Positions 16,198 through 24,473 of a stretch of DNA of 64,000 nt are shown here, piece after piece. Location: contig NZ_JARXVF010000005.1 in assembly GCF_029892515.1 (NCBI RefSeq), forward strand, positions 62,001 through 126,000, read 5' to 3'. The notes beneath the pieces are model-generated. The model made no database searches, was not told where the DNA came from, and saw nothing but the letters and a program-made list of their open reading frames with translations. Made by a program: the position numbers and the translations under genes. The stretch is from Pseudaminobacter soli (ex Li et al. 2025). GTDB lineage: Bacteria; Pseudomonadota; Alphaproteobacteria; Rhizobiales; Rhizobiaceae. The stretch's first letter is position 1, and every line of letters starts with the position of its first letter.

Positions 16198-17706
16198 ATG
16201 GGCAGGGAGCAGAAAGGCGCCAGCGCGCGGCGGTTTGCCATGCGCGTCGTCGTGCCGGTGGTTCTGGCGGTGGGCATCACCATGGCGACGGTTGCGGGGT
16301 TCGTCTACTGGTCGACCGCCAGGAGCGATGAACGCGCCCTGCAGCGGGAGACGCATCTGGTCGGCCGCGTCATCGGCCAGCGGGTCAAGGCCCTTGGCGA
16401 GCAGCAGGCCTACTACTCCGGCTGGGACGAAGCGATCACTGCGCTTGCCGAAGGCGACATCGAGTGGATCGATTCCAACCTCGCCTTCAGCCTCTACAGC
16501 AATGTCACGTTCGACCGCATCTATGTGCTCGACCCCGGCGCACGCCCGCTCTACGCCATGTATGCCGGCGGCAAGACCGGCGCCGAGCACTACGAGGCCG
16601 ACCGCACTGCGGTCGCGCCGCTGGTTGAGAAGCTGAAGGGCATCGACGCCGCCGGCGCGCTCGCCGCCTATGACAGCGGCAACGCGACCCGAGTACCGGG
16701 CGTGGCGGAGATCGCGTTGATCGACGGCCGTCCTGCCTATGTCGGCGTCACCGTCATCATGTCGGAGAACCGCGACGAAGGCACGGAGCAGATCCCCGGA
16801 AAGGAAAGCTTTCTAATTGGCATCCGCTATCTCGCCAGCGTGATGTCCACCGAACTTACCGAGCAATATTATATCGAAAACCCGTCCTTTGCGGCGGTTG
16901 CCGCGACCGGGCGCGATGTCGCCAATTTCGCCCTGAAAGACGAAGCTGGCCAGACCGTCGGCTGGTTCAGCTGGCAGCCCGATCGCCCGGGGGCGAGGAT
17001 GCTGGCCGAAACCCTGCCCGCCATGATCGGCGCGCTGGCCATTGCCGGCGTCGTGCTGGTGCTCCTGCTGCGCGGGCTGCGCCGCACCACCAAAGCTCTC
17101 GAGCAGGGCAAGGCCGACGCCGAATACCAGGCCAATCACGACACGCTGACCGGACTTGCCAACCGTGCCTACTTCAACAAGCAGTTGGAGGAACTGGCAG
17201 GCGGGCGAAACAACCAGTCAAACGTGGCATTGCTGGCGCTGGACCTCGACCGCTTCAAGCAGGTCAACGATACGCTCGGCCACGAAGCCGGGGACCAGTT
17301 GCTGCGCGAGGTCGGCCGCCGGCTCGTGCCTCTGGTCGAAGACGCCGACACTGTGGCGCGCCTGGGTGGCGACGAATTCGCCATCATCCTGCGGCGCGTC
17401 CAAACCGCCGATCAGGTCGGCGCATTGTCGAACCGCATCGTTGCCGAACTCGGCGCCCCCTTCCTCCTGGCGGGGCGCGTCGCGCAGATCGGCGTTTCGA
17501 TCGGGGTGGTCATCGTTCCGGCCGGGCCGGCGCCGCGCGATCTTTTCGCCAAGGCCGACTTGGCGCTCTACGCAGCCAAGGCCGCCGGCCGCAACACGTT
17601 CCGGATCTTCGACGAGGCCATGCACAATGCCGGCCAGCTTCCAGAACAGGGCAGCGACGAGAACCGGGTGGCCAAACTGCCCATCAAGCGCGATCGCGTG
17701 GCGTGA
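16198..17706 (+). CDS. Diguanylate cyclase with a CHASE4 periplasmic sensor
   Basis: The 502-residue membrane protein has a first transmembrane helix at about 15-38, a CHASE4-like periplasmic domain at about 40-275 (note YYSGWDEAITALAEGDIEWI, typical of CHASE4), a second helix at about 278-300 and a GGDEF domain at 310-490. The active-site motif is GGDEF itself (390-394), so it should make cyclic di-GMP from two GTP. The allosteric inhibitory I-site RxxD is replaced by EDAD, suggesting loss of product inhibition. There is no EAL domain. It is monocistronic. Confidence 0.9.
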   Translation: MGREQKGASARRFAMRVVVPVVLAVGITMATVAGFVYWSTARSDERALQRETHLVGRVIGQRVKALGEQQAYYSGWDEAITALAEGDIEWIDSNLAFSLYSNVTFDRIYVLDPGARPLYAMYAGGKTGAEHYEADRTAVAPLVEKLKGIDAAGALAAYDSGNATRVPGVAEIALIDGRPAYVGVTVIMSENRDEGTEQIPGKESFLIGIRYLASVMSTELTEQYYIENPSFAAVAATGRDVANFALKDEAGQTVGWFSWQPDRPGARMLAETLPAMIGALAIAGVVLVLLLRGLRRTTKALEQGKADAEYQANHDTLTGLANRAYFNKQLEELAGGRNNQSNVALLALDLDRFKQVNDTLGHEAGDQLLREVGRRLVPLVEDADTVARLGGDEFAIILRRVQTADQVGALSNRIVAELGAPFLLAGRVAQIGVSIGVVIVPAGPAPRDLFAKADLALYAAKAAGRNTFRIFDEAMHNAGQLPEQGSDENRVAKLPIKRDRVA

Positions 17707-17739
17707 CCCGGGCGGCCCATTAGACGCAAACCAGTCGTC

Positions 17740-17940
17740 TTACGCCGAGCCGAGTTGGCGCCAGCTCTCTCGTCGTTGACGTTTGCCCGGAGATCGCTTG
17801 AGCTGGGTTTCATAGCGGCGAAGCTTCATGATCTCGGTTGCAGCGACCAGGGCGATTTCCGCCATATCGTCCTTGCTGAATGGCTCCGGATCTCTTGCCA
17901 GGCCAAGAAGTTCGTCGACGACGTCGATATTCGGGACCAT
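17740..17940 (-). CDS. Small hypothetical cytoplasmic protein
   Basis: 66 residues from the ATG at 17940 (MVPNIDVVDELLGLARDPEPFS). It is acidic and helical in the first half (KDDMAEIALVAATEIMKLRRYE) and strongly basic at the C-terminus (KRSPGKRQRRESWRQ). No family recognised. An upstream in-frame ATG at 17991 is possible but less likely. Codon use fits the neighbours. Confidence 0.5.
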   Translation of the reverse strand: MVPNIDVVDELLGLARDPEPFSKDDMAEIALVAATEIMKLRRYETQLKRSPGKRQRRESWRQLGSA

Positions 17941-18070
17941 AGCTCTCAGCCTCCTTTGGGCGAGAAGCGTGGCAGACCGGCAATCGGGCACAAGTCAGGG
18001 AAAGCGGTGCCGATGTAAGGTATTTCGGTTGGCTTTCGAGAATATTGCAGGGCGAATTCAAATCCGCCGT

Positions 18071-19096
18071 TCAGCGCATCCGTTCGATCCAGGACCACCA
18101 CTCGTCCGACACGGAGCGGCCGAAGGCGCTGCGTTCACGCTCCGTGGCGAGGCCGCGCACCTCGCGGGCGGTCATGCCGATCTTGCGGCTGAAGGCGCGG
18201 CTAAAGCTCTTGGGATGGGTGAAGCCGTAGGATTCGGCGATCTCCGCGATGCCGCGATGCCGCTGTGCGGGATCGGAAAGCGCATCGTGGCACCTGAGCA
18301 GGCGCTGGTCCTGCACATGGGAGGCAAAGCCGCCGCGCGGTTCGAACAGGTAGTAGAGCTTGCGCGGCGAGATTCCGAAGGCCGCGGCCACGGTTTCGGC
18401 CGACATGTCCGGCGCGGACAGATGCGCATCGACATGGCGAAGTATCGCCCCGAAGAGCGAGGAGGCGACGCCCTGGGCGTTCTCCTCGGCCGGCCTTCCG
18501 TTCAGGGTCGCGGCAGCCAACTCGATCGTCGGGCGGACGATGGCCTCGGCATCCTGCTGGGTCATGCGCGACGCACTGCGGAAAAGCGCCTCAAGGTGGT
18601 TGTGCAGCAGACCGACCAGCGGATTGCTGCCGGAAATGATGCTCATATGGTGTCCCTCCGGCACCTTCAGATACGGCGCCAGCAGGCGACGGGGCACGAT
18701 CAGGTTGATGTTGTCGAAATCGGTCACGCCCGTGGACAGCGGCATGGCCAGATCCGAAACCCAGAGATCCCCCGGCCTCGTCTTCTCGTCGGCGCTGCCA
18801 TCGCGATGGCCACAGCTTCCCCGCGTATAGAACTGGAGCACGATGTGATCGAGATCATCGCGCTCGATCCGGCGCCGGGAGCGGTCGAAGGATTGCGCGC
18901 CCGAACTGCAGGCGCCGAGCGCGAGCTCGCCGACCATGAAGGCCTCGACGCGGGCATGGAAGGTCTCTTCGGCCGTCTGGCGCGGTCTTACATCGAACAT
19001 GACGCCGATGCTTTCCTGCCATGCGGAGATCGCCGCCTTGGTTGGCAGGCCCGAAGTGTCCAGAACGGAGCTGGGCAGCGACGGCCGCGCGTTCAT
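18071..19096 (-). CDS. AraC-family transcriptional regulator
   Basis: A 341-residue protein with an N-terminal sensor half of the AraC_binding_2 type (about 25-210: FHARVEAFMVGELALGACSS, DDLDHIVLQFYTRG, GDLWVSDLAMPLS) and a C-terminal double helix-turn-helix (about 235-330) ending in ITEIAESYGFTHPKSFSRAF-like sequence. Targets are unknown. An inverted repeat, CATATGA-N11-TCATATG, lies about 110 nt upstream of its start and could be its own or a target operator. The tetronate operon on the same strand ends 232 nt upstream. Confidence 0.88.
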   Translation of the reverse strand: MNARPSLPSSVLDTSGLPTKAAISAWQESIGVMFDVRPRQTAEETFHARVEAFMVGELALGACSSGAQSFDRSRRRIERDDLDHIVLQFYTRGSCGHRDGSADEKTRPGDLWVSDLAMPLSTGVTDFDNINLIVPRRLLAPYLKVPEGHHMSIISGSNPLVGLLHNHLEALFRSASRMTQQDAEAIVRPTIELAAATLNGRPAEENAQGVASSLFGAILRHVDAHLSAPDMSAETVAAAFGISPRKLYYLFEPRGGFASHVQDQRLLRCHDALSDPAQRHRGIAEIAESYGFTHPKSFSRAFSRKIGMTAREVRGLATERERSAFGRSVSDEWWSWIERMR

Positions 19097-19208
19097 TGCC
19101 CGACGCAGGCTCGCTCGAGCCTCTCGCGTTTGAATAGCTCAAAGCAGGAATGAAGACCTGCCGGTTCGCGAGATTGGCCCGAATGCATTATGCCACAAGT
19201 AAAAATCC

Positions 19209-19233
19209 CATATGAGCTGTCGCTTATCATATG
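19209..19233. promoter_or_regulatory. Inverted repeat CATATGA-N11-TCATATG, candidate operator
   Basis: Two perfect 7-bp arms (19209-19215 and 19227-19233) with centres 18 bp apart, in the AT-rich stretch of the intergenic region upstream of the AraC-family gene. No U-run adjoins it, so it is not a terminator. The protein that binds it is unknown. Confidence 0.4.
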
Positions 19234-19328
19234 CCGGACAGCCGCGCGAGTTCTCTACTGCAAGTTTGCCTGCGTGTTGCGCCAGAAGCACAGCAACTTT
19301 TCCGCATTAGCCGCCTAAAGTGGGTCGG

Positions 19329-19742
19329 CTAAAGTCTGGCCGGCCGTGCCGCGATGACTTCCACCTCGACCTTGAATTCCTCGCGCGTGAAGCCCGACAC
19401 GATCATCAGCGTCGAGGCCGGTGCCGGTTGCGGGAACAGCCGGTCGCGGACCTCCATGTAGGGCCGCATATGGACCCGGTCGGTGACGTAGGCATTGATG
19501 CGCACCACGTCGGCAAAGCCCACGCCGCAGGCGGTAAGGATCGAGCGCACATTCTCGAAGCAGAGCTCGGCCTGCGCCGTGGCGTCCTCTGGCACATGCG
19601 CATTGGGCCCGATGCCGAGCTGGCCGGAACAATAAACCATGTCCGATCCGGTGCGGACCAGCACGCCATGGCTGTAGGCGGCGAAGGGTGCCGGCATCGT
19701 TTCCGGCACGAGATGGTCGAGGTTCGAAGCGCGATCGGTCAT
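19329..19742 (-). CDS. RidA (YjgF/YER057c/UK114) family protein lacking the catalytic arginine
   Basis: A 137-residue member of the RidA fold. Canonical RidA deaminates reactive enamine/imine intermediates and needs an arginine in the 'PARS/T' motif near the C-terminus. Here the aligned segment reads APASTLMIVSG, so serine replaces arginine. It therefore fits the Rid subfamilies without the imine-deaminase signature, and its activity is unknown. The gene is the last of the tetronate operon, 27 nt downstream of the isomerase gene, suggesting a role in handling a pathway intermediate. Confidence 0.85.
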   Translation of the reverse strand: MTDRASNLDHLVPETMPAPFAAYSHGVLVRTGSDMVYCSGQLGIGPNAHVPEDATAQAELCFENVRSILTACGVGFADVVRINAYVTDRVHMRPYMEVRDRLFPQPAPASTLMIVSGFTREEFKVEVEVIAARPARL

Positions 19743-19769
19743 GGCATGCCTCCCAAGAAATGGATTGAA

Positions 19770-20537
19770 TCAGCGCCAGGCGGCGAGCCAGCCCAGCCCT
19801 TCGTCGGTCGTGCGGCGCGGCTTGTATTCGGCGCCGAAGTGGCCCGCATAGCCGCGGGCGGCAAGCTCGGGCAGCAGGCTGGCGAAATCCACCTCGCCCG
19901 CGTCGGGCTCGCCGCGATCCGGCACAGCAGCGAACTGGACATGGCCGACAAGCTGACGATGCGCATCGAACTCTTCCAGGATGGATTTGCCGGAACGACC
20001 CACATGGTAGCAATCGAACATGATGCGGATGTTGCTGCGGCCGGCCTCTTCGATGATCGATGACGCGGTGGCGTTGTCGTGCAGGAAATAGCCCGGTACG
20101 TCGTGGAGGTTGAGCGGCTCGAGCAGGATGGTGATGCCGGCCGGCGCGGCCCGGTCAGCCGCATAGCGCAGATTGGCGACAAAGGTGTCGCGCGCCTCAG
20201 GCGCGTTCGTCTTGCCGGCCATGACATGGATGGCGGTTGCGCCGATCGCGGTCGCATAAGCGAGCGCCTGATCGATCGCCGCGCGTGCATCTTCCTCGCG
20301 CCCCGGCAAGGCGGAAAGCCCGAATTCGCCGGCTTCCACATTGCCCTTCGAGGTGTTCAGGCCCAGAACCGGCAGGCCGCTTTCGGTCAGCGCCTGCTTG
20401 AGCAGGGACGGATCCACCGCATAGGGCCAGTGCAGCTCGACCGCGTCGAAGCCGGCCTTGGCCGCCGCGCGCACGGCGTCGGGAAGCGCCAGCTCGGTCC
20501 ACAGGAAGCCGAGATTGGCTGAATACGGAAGGGCCAT
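19770..20537 (-). CDS. otnI: 2-oxo-tetronate isomerase (hydroxypyruvate isomerase-like)
   Basis: 255 residues from the ATG at 20537 (MALPYSANLGFLWTELAL). A TIM-barrel of the xylose-isomerase-like superfamily with metal and acid/base residues in LLEPLNLHDVPGYFL, IMFDCYHVG and the terminal GAEYKPRR. In the tetronate pathway OtnI converts 2-oxo-tetronate to 3-oxo-tetronate. Assignment as OtnI rather than hydroxypyruvate isomerase (Hyi) rests on its place between otnC and the RidA gene in a complete otn cluster. It starts 5 nt after otnC. Confidence 0.88.
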   Translation of the reverse strand: MALPYSANLGFLWTELALPDAVRAAAKAGFDAVELHWPYAVDPSLLKQALTESGLPVLGLNTSKGNVEAGEFGLSALPGREEDARAAIDQALAYATAIGATAIHVMAGKTNAPEARDTFVANLRYAADRAAPAGITILLEPLNLHDVPGYFLHDNATASSIIEEAGRSNIRIMFDCYHVGRSGKSILEEFDAHRQLVGHVQFAAVPDRGEPDAGEVDFASLLPELAARGYAGHFGAEYKPRRTTDEGLGWLAAWR

Positions 20538-20542
20538 GATGT

Positions 20543-21193
20543 TCAATCCCACTCGATGTTGAAATGATCCACGACATCGCGGACCTGTTCGGGCGTCAGC
20601 ATTTTGGGTTTCATGCCGCGCGTGAGCAGCGCAAGCCGCGCCGTCTCTTCCAGCTCTTCCATGGCGTAGACCGCCGCTTCCAGATCCTTCGCGGCGACCA
20701 CCGGCCCGTGATTGGCCAGAAGCACGGCGCTGCGCTTTCCGGCGAGGCCACGGATCGCGTCGCCAATGGCAGCATCGCCCGGCCGGAAATAAGGCAGCAG
20801 CTTCACTTTGCCGAGCCGCATGATGGAATAGGGCGTCAGCGGCGGCAGCACATGGTCCGGGTCGGTTTCCGGCAGCATGGACAGCGCCACCGAATGGCAG
20901 GAATGGAGATGGACGATGGCGCCGGCCTTGGCGCCGCGTGTTTCATAGAAAGCAGAGTGAAGCGGCATTTCCTTGGTCGGCGCATCACCGCCGATCAGCC
21001 GGCCGGTCTCGTCGATCAGCGAAAGGCGCGCCGGGTCGAGATCGCCGAAGGAGGAGCCGGTGGGCGTCACCAAGAGCCGCCCGTCGGACAGGCGAGCGGA
21101 GATGTTGCCGGACGCTCCGCCGGTCAGCCCGCGCTCGAAGATCGAACGCGCCATCCGGCAGATCGTCTCGCGCAGCTTCGCTTCCTCGCTCAC
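20543..21193 (-). CDS. otnC: 3-oxo-tetronate 4-phosphate decarboxylase (class II aldolase family)
   Basis: 216 residues. OtnC decarboxylates 3-oxo-tetronate 4-phosphate to dihydroxyacetone phosphate. The class II aldolase/AraD fold is shown by GGASGNISARLSDGRLLVTPTGS at the N-terminus, the acid ETRGAKAGAIVHLHSCHSVA containing the Zn2+ histidines, and LANHGPVV. The start is GTG and overlaps the otnK stop by 4 nt (GTGA), so translation is coupled. Confidence 0.9.
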   Translation of the reverse strand: MSEEAKLRETICRMARSIFERGLTGGASGNISARLSDGRLLVTPTGSSFGDLDPARLSLIDETGRLIGGDAPTKEMPLHSAFYETRGAKAGAIVHLHSCHSVALSMLPETDPDHVLPPLTPYSIMRLGKVKLLPYFRPGDAAIGDAIRGLAGKRSAVLLANHGPVVAAKDLEAAVYAMEELEETARLALLTRGMKPKMLTPEQVRDVVDHFNIEWD

Positions 21194-22449
21194 ACTGCCG
21201 CTCCCTTGAGCATCCTCAGCGCCTTGGTGAAAAAGTCCTCAGCGCCGAAATTACCCGACTTCAGCGCCAGGCCGAAATCCTGCCCGTTGACGCGCAGCAT
21301 GGGAACCCCCGGATCGATCTCGGGGCCGACCTGAAGTGCCTCGCAAGCAAGCCCCTGCACCACCGCGCCCGAAGTCTCGCCGCCGGCCGACACCAGGCGC
21401 CTGACGCCGTGCCGCCGCGCTTCGGCCGCAAGCTCGGAGAAGAAGGTCTCGATGCGGTGGGCGAGTTCGCCAAGCCCGTATTTCTGCTGCGCCTTGCCGA
21501 CCACTTCCGGCTCGGCGGATGAGAACACCAGCGGCTCGGCGGCGAGGTTTTCGGCCAGCCAGGCCGATGCCTTCGCCACCGTCATGTCGCCGGCCATCAG
21601 CGCGTCGGCCTCGATCTCAAGCGCCGGATGATTGACACGGTAATGCGTCACCTGGCCGCGCGTGGCGCGCGAGCAGGAGCCCGAAAGCACGGCGCCCGGG
21701 CCGTCGATGCCCTGCCACGCCACCTGGCGATTGCCGATCAGCCCCTTGCGGCGGAAGTTTTCCGGCAGGCCGAGCGCCACGCCCGAACCGCCGGTGATCA
21801 GCGGCAGGTCGGCTGCCGCCTCGCCGATGGCGAACAGATCCTCATTCTGCAGCGCGTCGAGCACGAGAAGCTTATGGCCCGCCTGGTCCTGCCGCTGCAT
21901 GGCCTCGGCGATTGCCGCCGCGCCCCGGCGCACATCGGAAAACGCCACCAGCCCGACGGAAAGTGCGGTCTGGTATTGCAGCCAGCGGCGAATGTCGGGG
22001 TCGGTCATCGGCGTGAGCGGATGAGCCTCCATGCCCGACTCGTTCAGCATCCGGTCACCGACGAAGAGATGGCCCTGATAGATCGTGCGGCCCGCGCCTG
22101 GGAAAGCCGGACAGACGATGACCTGGCTGGCGCCCAGCGCCTTGCTGAGCGCCTCGGCCACGGGGCCGATATTGCCGGTCTTGGTGGAATCGAAGGTCGA
22201 GCAATATTTGAAGAAGAACTGGCGGCAGCCCTGTTCCTTGAGCCACTCCAGCGCCTGCAGCGATTGGGCGACGGCTTCCTCCACCAGCACGCTGCGCGTC
22301 TTCAGCGCGACAACGCCTGCCTCGACATCCGCATCGGCCCTGCCCTGCGGGATGCCGCAATATTGCGTCGTTGCCATGCCGCCCTTGACCAGCGTGTTGG
22401 CAAGGTCCGACGAGCCGGTGAAGTCGTCACCAATACAGCCGAGCAGCAT
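21190..22449 (-). CDS. otnK: 3-oxo-tetronate kinase (DUF1537 four-carbon acid sugar kinase)
   Basis: 419 residues. It uses ATP to phosphorylate 3-oxo-tetronate at C4. Hallmarks of the four-carbon acid sugar kinase family are the N-terminal LLGCIGDDFTGSSDLANTL, the central LITGGSGVALGLP, and a C-terminal nucleotide-binding domain with VSAGGETSGAVVQGL and EIDPGVPMLR. Length is typical. The gene starts 2 nt after ltnD and overlaps otnC. Confidence 0.92.
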   Translation of the reverse strand: MLLGCIGDDFTGSSDLANTLVKGGMATTQYCGIPQGRADADVEAGVVALKTRSVLVEEAVAQSLQALEWLKEQGCRQFFFKYCSTFDSTKTGNIGPVAEALSKALGASQVIVCPAFPGAGRTIYQGHLFVGDRMLNESGMEAHPLTPMTDPDIRRWLQYQTALSVGLVAFSDVRRGAAAIAEAMQRQDQAGHKLLVLDALQNEDLFAIGEAAADLPLITGGSGVALGLPENFRRKGLIGNRQVAWQGIDGPGAVLSGSCSRATRGQVTHYRVNHPALEIEADALMAGDMTVAKASAWLAENLAAEPLVFSSAEPEVVGKAQQKYGLGELAHRIETFFSELAAEARRHGVRRLVSAGGETSGAVVQGLACEALQVGPEIDPGVPMLRVNGQDFGLALKSGNFGAEDFFTKALRMLKGAAV

Positions 22450-22451
22450 GA

Positions 22452-23384
22452 TCAGCTCTCCTTGTAACGTTTCGCGGGAAGGCTGATGCCGCTCTCCTCC
22501 GCATAGAGCTTGACCACAGCCACGTCACCCTCGCGGCCGAGGCCGGCCTGGGACGCGGCCCGGAAACGGGCAAGTGCCGCCTGCGCGACCGGCAGCTCGA
22601 GCGAGGCTTCCTTCGCCGCGCCGGTAACGATGCCGAGGTCCTTGACGAAGATGTCGACGGCCGAATGCGGCCGGTAGTCGCCATCGGCGATGTAGGGCCC
22701 ACGGTTTTCGAACATCCAGGACGAGCCGGCGCAATGCGGGATGACCTGCATGATCTGGTCAGCGTCCACACCCTGCGCCAAGCCGAATGCGAAGGCCTCT
22801 GCGGCGGCGGCGATGTGGATGCCGGCGAGCAGCTGGTTGACGCTTTTCATCGCCGAGCCCGGCCCGGCACGGTCGCCCAGCCGGAACACGGTCTGGGCCA
22901 TGGCATCGAGCGCGGCTTCCGAGCGGGCAAAGGCGTCGGGGGTGCCGGAGGCCATGATGCTGAGCTGGCCCTTTGCGGCGCGCGCCGAGCCGCCGGAAAT
23001 CGGCGCGTCCAGATAGAGAATGCCCTTCTCGGCAAGGCGGGCCTCAAACTCGACCGCCTTCTGCGCGTCGATGGTGGCACAGCTGATAACGACCGCGCCC
23101 GGCTTCAACCTCTCGGCCAGTCCGCGTGCGCCAAACAGCGCGTCTTCCGTCTGGGCCGCGTTGACAACGACCAGAATGGCGCCATCGGCTTCCGCGCTGG
23201 CCTGGTCGAGATCGCGGTCAAGGCCAGCCTCGGCGCGGAAACGCTTCTGGGCGTCGGGATTGAGGTCGAAGCCATCGACGGCAAGGCCGGACCGCAGCAG
23301 CGACTGGCCCATGCCGTAGCCCATGGCCCCAAGGCCGATGAGCAGGAATTGCCGACCCGGCAACGCAGAGGCTCCAGCGCTCAT
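22452..23384 (-). CDS. ltnD: L-threonate dehydrogenase (beta-hydroxyacid dehydrogenase family)
   Basis: 310 residues. It should oxidise L-threonate at C2 to 2-oxo-tetronate with NAD+. The Rossmann motif GLGAMGYGMG (17-26), the substrate loop ISGGSARAAKGQLSIM (129-144) and catalytic Lys180 in GSAMKSVNQLLAG are intact, as in 3-hydroxyisobutyrate dehydrogenase relatives. The operon context points to LtnD. It overlaps the upstream denD by 4 nt. Confidence 0.88.
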   Translation of the reverse strand: MSAGASALPGRQFLLIGLGAMGYGMGQSLLRSGLAVDGFDLNPDAQKRFRAEAGLDRDLDQASAEADGAILVVVNAAQTEDALFGARGLAERLKPGAVVISCATIDAQKAVEFEARLAEKGILYLDAPISGGSARAAKGQLSIMASGTPDAFARSEAALDAMAQTVFRLGDRAGPGSAMKSVNQLLAGIHIAAAAEAFAFGLAQGVDADQIMQVIPHCAGSSWMFENRGPYIADGDYRPHSAVDIFVKDLGIVTGAAKEASLELPVAQAALARFRAASQAGLGREGDVAVVKLYAEESGISLPAKRYKES

Positions 23385-24379
23385 GCCTGCTTCTCCGCCT
23401 TCGGGGCATAGTCCTCGAGATAGGCCTGAATGATCGCTCCGAAGGAGTCATCTGCCTTGAAACCAAGCTTTTCGGCCTGGCTTGCCTCAAAGGCCTTCGG
23501 CCAGGTCGAGATGATCGCGACGATTGCGGGGTCGATTTCATGCTTGATCAGCTTGACCGCGTCGTCGCCCGCGATTGCGCGCAGTGCCTCCATCTCGTCG
23601 GCCACGGTCGCCGAAACGCCGGGCATGGTCATGTTGCGGCGCTCCTTGAGCAGCGCGCCATCCACAGCCGCCGCATGGGCGATAAAGCCGATGGCCGCGC
23701 GCGGGCTGGCGAACCAGTGGCGCACGGACGGCTCCACCGGCAGCGTCGCCGGCAGACCCGCCAGCGGCTCGCGCAGGATGTTGGAGAAGAAGCCCGAAGC
23801 CGCCGCATTGGGCTTGCCGGGGCGGATGCAGATGGTGGGCAGGCGGATGCCGATGCCGTCGAAGAAGCCGCGGCGGCTGTAGTCGGCCAGAAGCAGTTCG
23901 CCGATCGCCTTCTGCGTGCCGTAGCTCGAGCGCGGCGTGATGATGTAGTCGTCCTCGATCACATCGGGCAGCGGCGAGCCGAAGACGGCCAGCGACGAGG
24001 TGAAGACCACACGCGGATAGTAGCCGTCCTTCTCATGCGCCTTGCGCACGGCGTCGAACAGGTGCCGCGTGCCGTCGAGATTGATGCGGTAACCCTTGTC
24101 GAAATCGCGCTCCGCCTCGCCCGACACGATGGCCGCGAGGTGGAAGATCACGTCGGGCCGGCTCGCCACAAGACGCTCGGCCGTCTCGGGGGACGAGATG
24201 TCGCCGGTTTCGAACTCGACCACGACCTTGCCGCCTTCGGGCAACGTGCCCGGCACCGCGATGTCGAAAAGCGTCAGCCGCGAAACGGCCTTGCCGGCAA
24301 TCGAGCCGTCCTCGATGAGGCGCTTGGCCAGCCCCGCGCCGAGCATGCCAGCCGCGCCGATGATGAGACAGTGAACCAT
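23381..24379 (-). CDS. denD: D-erythronate dehydrogenase (extended SDR)
   Basis: 332 residues from the ATG at 24379. It is an NAD-dependent epimerase/dehydratase-fold protein with GAAGMLG (8-14) as the dinucleotide motif and Tyr153-x3-Lys157 in SSYGTQK. DenD oxidises D-erythronate to 2-oxo-tetronate, feeding the same kinase and decarboxylase as LtnD. This is the first gene of the tetronate operon, 94 nt downstream of the flavoprotein gene on the same strand, so its promoter lies in that gap or further upstream at 25.7 kb. Confidence 0.88.
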   Translation of the reverse strand: MVHCLIIGAAGMLGAGLAKRLIEDGSIAGKAVSRLTLFDIAVPGTLPEGGKVVVEFETGDISSPETAERLVASRPDVIFHLAAIVSGEAERDFDKGYRINLDGTRHLFDAVRKAHEKDGYYPRVVFTSSLAVFGSPLPDVIEDDYIITPRSSYGTQKAIGELLLADYSRRGFFDGIGIRLPTICIRPGKPNAAASGFFSNILREPLAGLPATLPVEPSVRHWFASPRAAIGFIAHAAAVDGALLKERRNMTMPGVSATVADEMEALRAIAGDDAVKLIKHEIDPAIVAIISTWPKAFEASQAEKLGFKADDSFGAIIQAYLEDYAPKAEKQA

Positions 24380-24473
24380 TTTGTCCTGATCCCCGAATTG
24401 AGTTTCCGCAGGGCCGAAGGCGGGCTGCCGTTCGCTGCCTGCCCTCGCCCGAAATGATGTTGGAGCCCGGCCG

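Noticed and set aside
17828-19153. Long plus-strand open frame antisense to the AraC gene
   Set aside because: It is created by GC-rich codon bias opposite a clear AraC-family protein, its translation has no domain, and it runs through intergenic AT-rich DNA.
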